From: Paulinella micropora
Lineage: Eukaryota; Cercozoa; Imbricatea; Euglyphida; Paulinellidae
Direction of reading: 5' to 3'
NCBI GenBank assembly: GCA_019918135.1
Contig: WBZZ01004056.1
Span: 92,501 to 156,500, forward strand
Length of the DNA stretch: 64,000 nucleotides
Below are positions 51,170 to 59,632 of this stretch, one piece after another. Made by a program: the position numbers and the translations under genes. The stretch's first letter is position 1. Every line of letters begins with the position of its first letter. The notes under the pieces were generated by a model, which did no database searches, had not been told where the DNA came from, and saw nothing but the letters and a program-made list of their open reading frames with translations.

Positions 51170-51217
51170 AGATACGTACCTCATTGTGCTTTTTTTGACT
51201 TGAGATACGTACCTCAT
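51170..51217. repeat. Paired TACGTA repeats (unit 3)
   Basis: Two AGATACGTACCT copies 33 bases apart, each followed by CATTG, immediately upstream of the coiled-coil gene. Same motif and spacing as at 7815-7860. Confidence 0.6.
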
Positions 51218-51222
51218 TGTGT

Positions 51223-51860
51223 GTGCTGAACTTTTTTAATGCTATCAAAATTATTATTATTTTTACCTATTGCCTTTTCGTTTTGTGCGGGGCGGTGTGA
51301 TTAGTTGCTTTGTGAGGTGGTTGGTGGCTTATGTGATGTTGTGTTATGGTTTCCTATTTTTTTACAATGGTTGAAGTCATTTATGTTTTGCTTTTGTGTT
51401 TTCATTCCATTTTTGCCATTTTTGTTTGTGTGGATTTCCACTGGATTTCCATCACCACACGTTGGCTAAAGGGCGGACGACTGCGAGAGAGAGCAGAGGG
51501 AGATTTATTAAAATTCATCTTCCTGCCCCCTGTCCGACCTTTGGCCTCGGGAGCCGGAAACCCTTTTATATAGGGCTATACTATTTTAGTATAGACTATA
51601 TATTTTTTTTTTCTTATATAAGGTTGGACACCCTGTCCAAAGTAAAAAAGTATTAATAATAAGTATAATAACATATGAAATCCTTTAAAAAACATAATAA
51701 AAAGTGTCCAACCTTCAAAAACTGAGGTCGGACACGGCCAACGTAGGGGTTGGACACTATGTAGGAAGCGGTATTTAATAAAAACTCTCTCTCCCGTGCT
51801 TATACATTAAGTGGTATATAGTATATTTATGTTAAACATAAGCGGTATATAGTATATACA
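51223..51860. other. Unit 3 subterminal noncoding region
   Basis: No convincing gene. Contains GGTTGGACAC/GTGTCCAACC and TCGGACACGGCC repeats, and an AGCGGTATATAGTATAT promoter-like repeat twice before the 108-aa gene. It is repeated inverted at 53783-54425 with only scattered changes. Confidence 0.55.
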
Positions 51861-52187
51861 ATGGATACCGACATTAAGGAAGAATTGAAATTCTTAATGA
51901 ATGCACCCGATACAAAACAGCAACGATACAGAAAAAGGTATAAGGAGAAACATCCAGAGAAAATAAAAGAAAAACAAAAGAGGTATGTGGAGAAGAATAG
52001 AGATAAAATAAATGAACGACGAAGGGAATATTACAAGAGAAATAAAGACAAAATACAGCAACAACAAAAGAAATATTTAGACAGCAATAGAGCAATAATA
52101 AATGAATACAGAAGGGAATACTACAAAAAGAAACATGATGTGAGCACTAATCCTGACATTGAATACTTAAAGACACTTGATTTCTAA
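51861..52187 (+). CDS. Lys/Tyr/Glu repeat protein beside terminus (unit 3)
   Basis: 108 aa. About four imperfect repeats of a YKEKHPEKIKEKQKRY type (RYVEKNRDKINERRREYYK...), highly charged and helical. Similar repeats link the catalytic and finger domains of the GIY-YIG proteins, so this may be a nuclease-derived DNA-binding stretch that lost its catalytic part. Identical at protein level to 53456-53782. It is the last gene before the hairpins. Confidence 0.6.
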   Translation: MDTDIKEELKFLMNAPDTKQQRYRKRYKEKHPEKIKEKQKRYVEKNRDKINERRREYYKRNKDKIQQQQKKYLDSNRAIINEYRREYYKKKHDVSTNPDIEYLKTLDF

Positions 52188-52189
52188 CT

Positions 52190-52246
52190 TAATAACCCCC
52201 CAACCCCCCGTTTCAACTTCGTTGAAACCGCCCCCCCTTCCCCCCT
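52190..52246. other. C-rich tract with central stem-loop (unit 3)
   Basis: CCCCCCAACCCCCC, stem TTTCAACTTCGTTGAAA, CCGCCCCCCCTTCCCCCC. Same layout as 7937-7996 with a different stem sequence. The G strand is G-quadruplex-capable. Confidence 0.65.
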
Positions 52247-52427
52247 ATGACCATTTATGTATATACGGCTGTCTATCCGCAAAGTATAAAACAAGCCGTT
52301 AAAATGTGTAAAACCAACACTGGACATATAGAAAAAAGTGTCCAACCCTTGTAAAAACCAACGAAGGTTTTCCAAAAATCAACCAACTAAGCACATTTAG
52401 AAAGAATTAAGACATATTAAGCACATA
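52247..52427. repeat. Single H4-type hairpin arm
   Basis: Nearly identical to the left arm of H4 (52986-53174), down to TTAAGCACATAGTC, but its partner arm is missing. It is followed by about 120 bp of unrelated sequence (TGCCCCCCGTTATCCGC...). The missing half explains why the right-hand palindrome is asymmetric near its centre. Confidence 0.8.
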
Positions 52428-52547
52428 GTCTGCCCCCCGTTATCCGCTGGGTCGTATGTTATATAATAGACTTGTTTATATTTTTCTTAACGTAAAAAAA
52501 TAAATATTTAATGATACTTTCCCCTTTTTGTGGGGTCTTGTGTTCTG

Positions 52548-52949
52548 ATCATTTATGTAGGATAGACAAGTCTATCTCGTATATCATAAAACAAGCCTTA
52601 GAAACATAAAAAACAACATAGGACACATTAAAAACAGACATTCAAATATATCAAAAACATACAAAGATATAAAACAAAATATGAAAAAATAAATATTAAG
52701 TCATTTTTCGTCAAAATGACGACAAAAACCATATAAATGAAATTTATATATATTTTATGATAATAAAATATGTTTTTGTCGTCATTTTGATGAAAAAGTG
52801 CTTAATATTTATTTTTTCATATTTTGTTTTATATCTTTGTATGTTTTTGATATATTTGAATGTCTGTTTTTGATGTGTCCTATGTTGTTTTTTATGTTTC
52901 TAAGGCTTGTTTTATGATATACGAGATAGACTTGTCTATCCTACATAAA

Positions 52950-52953
<4 letters not shown>
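52548..52953. repeat. Terminal hairpin H3 (182-bp arms)
   Basis: Arms 52548-52729 and 52772-52953 pair with about five mismatches seen. The 42-nt spacer has ATAAATGAAATTTAT and ATATTTTATGATAATAAAATAT, two small stem-loops at the tip. The outer ends are ATCATTTATGTAGGATAGAC. Closely related to H2. Confidence 0.9.

Positions 52954-52985
<32 letters not shown>
52954..52985. repeat. AT tract between H3 and H4
   Basis: Uninterrupted AT dinucleotides linking the two hairpins, as between H1 and H2. Confidence 0.8.
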
Positions 52986-52989
<4 letters not shown>

Positions 52990-53397
52990 CCATTTATGTA
53001 TATACGGCTGTCTATCCGCAAAGTATAAAACAAGCCGTTAAAATGTGTAAAACCAACACTGGACATATAGAAAAAAGTGTCCAACCCTTGTAAAAACCAA
53101 CGAAGGTTTTCCAAAAATCAACCAACTAAGCACATTTAGAAAGGATTAAGACATATTAAGCACATAGTCCATATTTTTACTACATAAAAATATATATAAA
53201 CAAAGTTTATATGGACTATGTGCTTAATATGTCTTAATTCTTTCTAAATGTGCTTAGTTGGTTGATTTTTGGAAAACCTTCGTTGGTTTTTACAAGGGTT
53301 GGACACTTTTTTCTATATGTCCAGTGTTGGTTTTACACATTTTAACGGCTTGTTTTATACTTTGCGGATAGACAGCCGTATATACATAAATGGTCAT
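52986..53397. repeat. Terminal hairpin H4 (189-bp arms)
   Basis: Arms 52986-53174 and 53209-53397 pair with about one mismatch. The 34-nt spacer forms TTTTTACTACATAAAAA and TATAAACAAAGTTTATA stems, a three-way tip. Sequence-related to H1 (GTCTATCCGC, CGAAGGTTTTCCAAAAATC). Confidence 0.9.
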
Positions 53398-53455
53398 AGG
53401 GGGGAAGGGGGGCGGTTTCAACGAAGTTGAAACGGGGGGTTGGGGGGTTATTAAG
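53398..53455. other. G-rich tract with stem-loop (unit 4)
   Basis: GGGGGGAAGGGGGGCGG, stem TTTCAACGAAGTTGAAA, CGGGGGGTTGGGGGG: four G6 runs with a hairpin in the middle loop. Mirror of 52190-52246. Confidence 0.65.
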
Positions 53456-53782
53456 TTAGAAATCAAGTGTCTTTAAGTATTCAATGTCAGGATTAGTGCT
53501 CACATCATGTTTCTTTTTGTAGTATTCCCTTCTGTATTCATTTATTATTGCTCTATTGCTGTCTAAATATTTCTTTTGTTGTTGCTGTATTTTGTCTTTA
53601 TTTCTCTTGTAATATTCCCTTCGTCGTTCATTTATTTTATCTCTATTCTTCTCCACATACCTCTTTTGTTTTTCTTTTATTTTCTCTGGATGTTTCTCCT
53701 TATACCTTTTTCTGTATCGTTGCTGTTTTGTATCGGGTGCATTCATTAAGAATTTCAATTCTTCCTTAATGTCGGTATCCAT
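53456..53782 (-). CDS. Lys/Tyr/Glu repeat protein beside terminus (unit 4)
   Basis: 108 aa, identical in protein sequence to the copy at 51861 and in the mirrored position. See that entry for composition and interpretation. Identity this close to the junction indicates recent duplication or conversion. Confidence 0.6.
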   Translation of the reverse strand: MDTDIKEELKFLMNAPDTKQQRYRKRYKEKHPEKIKEKQKRYVEKNRDKINERRREYYKRNKDKIQQQQKKYLDSNRAIINEYRREYYKKKHDVSTNPDIEYLKTLDF

Positions 53783-54425
53783 TGTATATACTATATACCG
53801 CTTATGTTTAACATAAATATACTATATACCACTTAATGTATAAGCACGGGAGAGAGAGTTTTTATTAAATACCGCTTCCTACATAGTGTCCAACCCCTAC
53901 GTTGGCCGTGTCCGACCTCAGCTTTTGAAGGTTGGACACTTTTTATTATGTTTTTTAAAGGATTTTATATGTTATTATACTTATTATTAATACTTTTTTA
54001 CTTTGGACAGGGTGTCCAACCTTATATAAGAAAAATAAAAAAAAATATAGTCTCTACTAAAATAGTATAGCCCTATATAAAAGGGTTTCCGGCTCCCAAG
54101 GCCAAAGGTCGGACAGGGGGCAGGAAGATGAATTTTAATAAATCTCCCTCTGCTCTCTCTCGCAGTCGTCCGACCTTTAGCCAACGTGTGGTGATGGAAA
54201 TCCAGTGGAAATCCACACAAACAAAAATGGCAAAAATGGAATGAAAACACAAAAGCAAAACATAAATGACTTCAACCATTGTAAAAAAATAGGAAACCAT
54301 AACACAACATCACATAAGCCACCAACCACCTCACAAAGCAACTAATCACACCGCCCCGCACAAAACGAAAAGGCAATAGGTAAAAATAATAATAATTTTG
54401 ATAGCATTAAAAAAGTTCAGCACAC
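53783..54425. other. Unit 4 subterminal noncoding region
   Basis: Inverted copy of 51223-51860 with a few substitutions and homopolymer changes; no gene seen. Contains GTGTCCAACC and the TATAGTATATTT promoter-like repeats. Confidence 0.55.
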
Positions 54426-54429
54426 ACAA

Positions 54430-54476
54430 TGAGGTACGTATCTCAAGTCAAAAAAAGCACAATGAGGTACGTATCT
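54430..54476. repeat. Paired TACGTA repeats (unit 4)
   Basis: Two AGGTACGTATCT copies 33 bases apart, the mirror of 51170-51217. Confidence 0.6.
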
Positions 54477-54537
54477 TGCAACCAAAAACCTACGATCTGT
54501 TGATTTCGTGGAGCCCCCGGAAATCACCTTTCGCAGG

Positions 54538-55026
54538 ATGTCGGAAGCTCTCGTAAAGCCGTCAGAGAGGACGGAAGAAGATTGGGACGAAGTTTATGAT
54601 ATTCTTCGTCGCTCAGCCTATCAGCTAGAATTAGATGCTACTAATGTTGATGAGAAAATAAACAAAATTGATATTCAAATCTCATTACTCGCTAAAAAAA
54701 AGAATTCCGTAATGCCTAAAAAGAGAGCAATACAAAAAAGACTAGACGAGATAAACCGAGGTAAGAATAAACGGGAAAATGATCTCTCAATTTCTCGTAA
54801 AAGAAAAATGAAGGTGAAAGAGATAAATGAAAATCTCAAGAAATTTGAGGAATTTCGCAAAAAAAATAATCCTCTCTCTGCTTCGGAAATAAATCGTCTA
54901 GAAAATCTCATATTGCTCGGGAATTCATTTGAAGATGTAATATCAAATTCTATTTCTTCTTCTTCTGACGAAGATGATATTGAGCAGGGGACTGCTAACA
55001 TGAACCGCGGTCTTAGGGGCGAATAA
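54538..55026 (+). CDS. Coiled-coil protein near terminus (unit 4)
   Basis: 162 aa, starting at MSEALVKPSERTEEDW after CTTTCGCAGG. It differs from the unit 3 copy at roughly 10% of residues (for example QLELDATN for VLEIDATN), clearly more than the nearly identical genes on either side. The acidic end is SSSDEDDIEQG. Confidence 0.6.
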   Translation: MSEALVKPSERTEEDWDEVYDILRRSAYQLELDATNVDEKINKIDIQISLLAKKKNSVMPKKRAIQKRLDEINRGKNKRENDLSISRKRKMKVKEINENLKKFEEFRKKNNPLSASEINRLENLILLGNSFEDVISNSISSSSDEDDIEQGTANMNRGLRGE

Positions 55027-55067
55027 TACATGTGTTAAGAAACACAAATAAAAAACCAAAAAAAATT

Positions 55068-55079
55068 GGGCGAAAGCCC
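55068..55079. other. GGGC-GAAA-GCCC stem-loop (unit 4)
   Basis: Tetraloop-type hairpin between the coiled-coil and acidic protein genes; counterpart at 36747-36758. Confidence 0.45.
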
Positions 55080-55127
55080 TCTATCTTTCAAAGAAATTTT
55101 GTCTTTTGTTTTTTTCTATCGCAGACA

Positions 55128-55586
55128 ATGTCGGAGGAACTCGCAGAAGAGATGGAGGCCATGGGGTTGCATCGCGAGGAGGAGGAAGAAGAGGAGGAGG
55201 AAGCAGAAGGCAAAGCCGTGGTGCCTTCGCCTTCGCCTGCAGAAGGCAAAGAAGTCATTCCTCGTCCGTGGATGAACTTCGGCAACCTGTCCCGAGTGGT
55301 TTTAACCACTACGGGTAAATACGTTGAGATGTCAAAGGCTTTTATCAAAGCCCCGAAAACTATTAAATTGTTTGAGAGGAAATCCTCTCACAACGAAAAC
55401 CCCGATTGCCTTTACGGAAAGGCAAAGTATGATACCACTTTCAAAGAACCCAAATACAAATATTTCTTTCTGGTATCCAAGGGGAGAGGTGAGCAGGAGG
55501 AGTTGATTATTTTCAACAGCCTCACTGCTTTGGCCAAGTTGAATCACGAGGCAGCCCTAGTGAATTGGGTCGTGAAAATTCGTTAA
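55128..55586 (+). CDS. Acidic protein of unknown function near terminus (unit 4)
   Basis: 152 aa, counterpart of 50054-50512 with one or two substitutions (GLHREEE for GLEREEE). The leader TTTTTTTCTATCGCAGACA before the ATG resembles a 3' splice site, which could mean an upstream noncoding exon; unproven. Confidence 0.6.
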   Translation: MSEELAEEMEAMGLHREEEEEEEEEAEGKAVVPSPSPAEGKEVIPRPWMNFGNLSRVVLTTTGKYVEMSKAFIKAPKTIKLFERKSSHNENPDCLYGKAKYDTTFKEPKYKYFFLVSKGRGEQEELIIFNSLTALAKLNHEAALVNWVVKIR

Positions 55587-55660
55587 TTAAATCTCTTTCT
55601 TTTGATATTATTTATTACTTATAAAAAATATAGACTTGTTTAATATACACCGGTCAGTCA

Positions 55661-56956
55661 ATGTGGAGTGAGAGTGATAGAAAGTTTGTGAGGCAATTAA
55701 AAGTAGCAGACACAGAACAAAAAATTTTTAATGTTGTATCTAATCATTTTGATAGTGACCATAAGCCGTCAATCGCCTTTCATAATTCTATAATGTTACT
55801 ATTTTCTAACAAAACTACTAATGAAGAAGCACTTGAAGCATTAAAAGTTATTTACCCCAAGTATGTCTTAATATATCCGAATTTGCAATCAAGACGACAA
55901 CGAATATCTGAAGTTAGAATGAAGGCAATTAAGCCAAATCAAAGTGAAAAAGTTTATGAAATGTCTAAACTAGATAAATACTTCAATTTGAACGAAGATG
56001 AAAGAATTGAAATCGTAGAAGGATACAAGAAAGATGTGAAGCAGAAAAATGAAGAAAAAATACAAATAGATGTGCGGGATGTGATGGCGAAAATGAATGA
56101 AATGATCATGAGCGATGATGTCTATATGAAACTGCTATCATTAATGATAGCAACTGGTGCCCGCCCCGTAGAGATATTTGATAAGAATACATATGAGTTA
56201 ATCCCTGATAAGCCGAGTTGGTTAAGAGTGAATAATCTAGCGAAGAAACGGGAGGGGCAAAAGAAGAATTGGACAGAAAGGCCAGTTATTCTTTTTACTC
56301 CCGAATTTGTAATTGATAAAGTAAATTCAATTAGAAATCATTTCAAGAAAAAGAAAGCGGTTATTATCAACGATGACGGGCAATTAGACAAACAAAAAAA
56401 CAATGAGTTAAACAAACGAATAATTAAAATCTTTCCGTGGCTGGAGAATTATAAACAGAAGAGCAGTATGCTGAGAAAGTTGTATGCAAGTTTATCTTAT
56501 TCCAATTTTGCCAATCCAAAGTTGGAGAACTATAACACATGGGTAAGCAATGTGCTGGGACACGGCGATATGATGACAAGTTTTTCGTATTCATGGGTAA
56601 ATGTGGCCGACCCTGAGGAGATTAAAGCAGAAGGGATTAAAACAGAACTTGAAGAGTTAAGAAGAAAGATAGATTTATACTTGAATTTAACTAATGTTAG
56701 CGAAAACGGAGAAGAGGAAAGCAAATATGAACCATTAGGAAAGAGAGCGAGCCGTGCAGATAAACTTGAATTGTTGGAAAAAATATGGAACGATTACGAA
56801 GGGCAAATAACAAATACTAAACTACGACAATTAAGCGGGATAGGAGCAGTGCTCGTCAATGAGTTTGTAAAGCAGAAGAAGGAAAAGCCACAAGAAGATG
56901 AAACAAAAGCACCATTAAGAAGAAGTGCTAGAATTAAAAAGAAGGCTAATACTTAA
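55661..56956 (+). CDS. Tyrosine recombinase, telomere-resolvase-like candidate (unit 4)
   Basis: 431 aa, with only a few substitutions against the unit 3 enzyme (for example IF for NY near residue 22, DK for DQ in IPDKPSW). All catalytic positions are retained: R168, R272, H301, Y310. Intact in both units while capsid genes show breaks. It ends 11 bases inside the convergent Cys-motif gene. Biochemistry on a hairpin-junction substrate would distinguish a telomere resolvase from an integrase. Confidence 0.8.
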   Translation: MWSESDRKFVRQLKVADTEQKIFNVVSNHFDSDHKPSIAFHNSIMLLFSNKTTNEEALEALKVIYPKYVLIYPNLQSRRQRISEVRMKAIKPNQSEKVYEMSKLDKYFNLNEDERIEIVEGYKKDVKQKNEEKIQIDVRDVMAKMNEMIMSDDVYMKLLSLMIATGARPVEIFDKNTYELIPDKPSWLRVNNLAKKREGQKKNWTERPVILFTPEFVIDKVNSIRNHFKKKKAVIINDDGQLDKQKNNELNKRIIKIFPWLENYKQKSSMLRKLYASLSYSNFANPKLENYNTWVSNVLGHGDMMTSFSYSWVNVADPEEIKAEGIKTELEELRRKIDLYLNLTNVSENGEEESKYEPLGKRASRADKLELLEKIWNDYEGQITNTKLRQLSGIGAVLVNEFVKQKKEKPQEDETKAPLRRSARIKKKANT

Positions 56957-57221
56957 CCACAATCAATGGGGGCTCTCCATATTTTAGTCTAAGATTAGAC
57001 TCTCGCCTGTAGCATTTAATGGAGCAGATTGTGAAAAACTCAATACTATCCACACCATAGATATTGCCTGCTATAATCGGAGGATGCGACCGGAATGTGC
57101 GAGACAAGCCACATATATTGCAAAATTCTTCTGTATATTTCGGCAGGGGCATTTCTGCATAAACAAATGTTTTAATGTGGCCAACGATATCCGCGGGCAA
57201 TTCTTTAATAATAACTGACAT
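56946..57221 (-). CDS. Small protein with CxxC...CxxxC motif (unit 4)
   Basis: 91 aa, identical to the unit 3 copy (CNICG, CSIKC). It is divergent from the spike gene across the 25-bp palindrome. Confidence 0.6.
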   Translation of the reverse strand: MSVIIKELPADIVGHIKTFVYAEMPLPKYTEEFCNICGLSRTFRSHPPIIAGNIYGVDSIEFFTICSIKCYRRESNLRLKYGEPPLIVVKY

Positions 57222-57235
57222 GTTTTATATAATAT

Positions 57236-57260
57236 AAGTTGATTTAAATTAAATCAACTT
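57236..57260. promoter_or_regulatory. AT-rich 25-bp palindrome (unit 4)
   Basis: AAGTTGATTTA, 3-nt centre, TAAATCAACTT: perfect 11-bp arms. Lies between divergent genes, with TATATTATATAAAAC on the Cys-motif side. Confidence 0.6.
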
Positions 57261-57270
57261 TGAATATAAA

Positions 57271-58502
57271 ATGAACCTTTTTGGTCAAAGCACGAGCACT
57301 CCATCGTCATCATCTACATCGTCATCATCTTCTTTATCAATAGATAATATTAAAGATGCTTTACCAACAACGGCCTTCGGAGAATTGAGAACGGCCACTT
57401 TATCGCCAGTATTACAAAATGTATTTACATATGGTATTAATACACGTTTCTTTGACAAAACAGAAACAAACGGCGGAGTGGTATCAACTGCTAATTCAAT
57501 GGCGGTTTTGACCACATCGGCCTCAGGTAATTCAACCGCACAGATTACGACTATAGAGAGAGCAAAATATAGAAGTGGTATGGGCTTGGTTGCTAGATTT
57601 TCCGCATTGTTTCCATCATCTACCACCGCGACTACCTTTAATTGCGATATCGGCATAGGCACACCAGCAGACAATTTATGTTTTAGACAATCAAACTCGG
57701 GAATGTATGTTGTCAGAACGGCGGGAAGTGTAGAAAATGTGGTTAGTCAGTATGCGTGGAATGTTGATAAATGTGATAATACGGGAAACTTCCCCACGAT
57801 TGATTTTACCAAATTGAATGTGTTTGAAATAGTCGTCCAATATCTGGGTAGCGGTCAAATTACATTTAAAATTGAAAACCCGCGAACTGGACGAATGGAG
57901 ATAATTCATGCGATTAAATACGCGAGCACTGCTACTACTCCGTCATTAGATCAGGCGGCATTTGCTATTTATGCGAAGGCATATTCGTCAAGCCTTCAAT
58001 CCGTTGTTATGAAAACGGCGAGCATGTTTTTGGCGGTTGAGGGGACTATTGACCGCACTATTGCTATAACCAATTCGTATGACAATGTAAAAACTATAGG
58101 AGCAACTGAAAATGCCATATTTACCATTAGAAACCGCGCCACATTCAACAGCAAAACGAATTACAACATAATCTACTTTGAGAATTTGTGTATAAGTAAT
58201 TCTGATACTAAAACATGTATTGCGAGAATTATTCTTAATACCACATTGGGAGGAACACCTTCTTATTCAAATTACGATACAAACACATCATTGGCCGAGG
58301 TAGATACAGCGGGGACAACAAGAACGGGTGGAAGTGTGATATTTACATAATATTATGTGCTGTCTGCTGGTTTGTCCATATACATTGATTTGTTCATATC
58401 AAGATAGGAACAAGCAAAACATTTACCATATCCGCACAAAATACAAGCGGTGGAACGGCGAGCATTTACGCTTCATTGAACTGGATTGAAGACCAGATTT
58501 AA
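57271..58502 (+). CDS. Putative surface spike protein, MNLFGQS family (unit 4, frameshifted)
   Basis: About 410 aa; the continuous frame stops at 58350 (GSVIFT), and another frame gives the conserved tail SIYASLNWIEDQI. Local differences with unit 3 around 58340-58400 include loss of several bases. The main domain is about 97% identical. A surface-binding role is inferred from the beta-sandwich-like repeats and phage-like sequence pattern. Confidence 0.65.
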
Positions 58503-58572
58503 ACAAAAAAAAAATACACACTTTCAAAAATACAGGCTTTCAAACTTTTTTTCTATCTCTACTGCTAGATTG

Positions 58573-58752
58573 TTAATATTTGTTTTTTTTTGTCATTTCC
58601 TCAACAATTAGTGCATGGTATTTCCTTAAATACCGATAAAACTGATCCATATTAGTCCCGCACGGGATTATATCTTTTTTTTGTTTCAAACGGCACTCGT
58701 TGACAGCCGTTATCAACTTAAACAATTTATCTATATTGTCCAAAAATATCAT
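58573..58752 (-). CDS. Small basic protein after penton (unit 4)
   Basis: 59 aa, starting MIFLDNIDKLFKLITAV. Same as 46893-47078 except near the end, where an A9 run shortens the frame. Its conserved position argues it is real; function unknown. Confidence 0.45.
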   Translation of the reverse strand: MIFLDNIDKLFKLITAVNECRLKQKKDIIPCGTNMDQFYRYLRKYHALIVEEMTKKNKY

Positions 58753-58798
58753 ATATAATAAGGGAAATTATAGTCCAAATGTAAATAAACCGATAGGA

Positions 58799-59596
58799 TT
58801 AAGCATGATACACCTTTAAGAGAATACTAACTTCAAAATTGACAGGAACCTCCAAAACTTCACCGCCCGCATTTCTAATGACAATATCAATAGACCTTAA
58901 ACTTTTCGTCGTATTAAACGGGACATAATCGGCGACATCATTAGAACTCTCAAAGTAGCACTGGACTCCATACGGCTTATCTAAATTACATTTACCGACC
59001 ACAGAGAAATTACCATTTGCTTCAACTAAACCAGACTGATTTAAAGCACGGCTATGAACATAAACGGCCGTTTCACCAATTAGATTGACTATAGACTGCA
59101 TGGTGCTACTCGCCGCCGCCGAGATATCGGCAGTTAGTCCTATCTTATCGCTAATCGTGCTGTTATCGTAATCAAAAGCATACGTATCACCAGTGAAAGC
59201 AAAATTCAATTTATTAACGGAGTTCAAAGTTATAACTACGGAGTTAGGGGTAATTGCTGAATTAATCGCAGTTTGAAGAGCGGTAATAAATGTATCAATG
59301 GTGTATTGATTTGCTGTTACGATTGCCGTTTTTGTAGCCGATCCAGTTGTTTTAATCAATGTGAGAGTGTTGGCATAACTCGGTATGTTTGGGAAAACAT
59401 TTGGGATAGAGATACTTTTAACGACATAAGCACTGATTATATCAATATTACGACCAGTTGCTGGTAAATCAACGACGAAACGGCCATTGTGAGTAGAAGC
59501 GGATTTGGATTCTGTTTTATCGCTTGAGGAGACACGAAGGAGGAAATTTTTGCGGGTTCGCTTTTCGTCTTCAAGATTGGAGATAGTAAAAGACAT
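58799..59596 (-). CDS. Minor capsid (penton) protein, single jelly-roll (unit 4)
   Basis: 265 aa, intact. Starts MSFTISNLEDEKRTRKNFLLRV after a TATATTATATT leader. Beta-rich, with STHNGRFVVDLPATG, YVHSRALNQSGLVEANG, GKCNLDKPYGVQCYF and a hydrophobic C-terminal strand. It follows the MCP on the same strand, the standard Polinton-like arrangement. Nearly identical to the unit 3 copy, where one base is lost. Confidence 0.85.
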   Translation of the reverse strand: MSFTISNLEDEKRTRKNFLLRVSSSDKTESKSASTHNGRFVVDLPATGRNIDIISAYVVKSISIPNVFPNIPSYANTLTLIKTTGSATKTAIVTANQYTIDTFITALQTAINSAITPNSVVITLNSVNKLNFAFTGDTYAFDYDNSTISDKIGLTADISAAASSTMQSIVNLIGETAVYVHSRALNQSGLVEANGNFSVVGKCNLDKPYGVQCYFESSNDVADYVPFNTTKSLRSIDIVIRNAGGEVLEVPVNFEVSILLKVYHA

Positions 59597-59632
59597 TGCT
59601 ATATTATATTATATTTTAATTTTTAATTTTTT

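Noticed and set aside
7997-53397. Palindromes as fold-back read artefacts
   Set aside because: The arms of the left junction differ in gene content and by a 268-bp deletion; artefacts give identical arms. Mis-assembly of different viruses remains possible.
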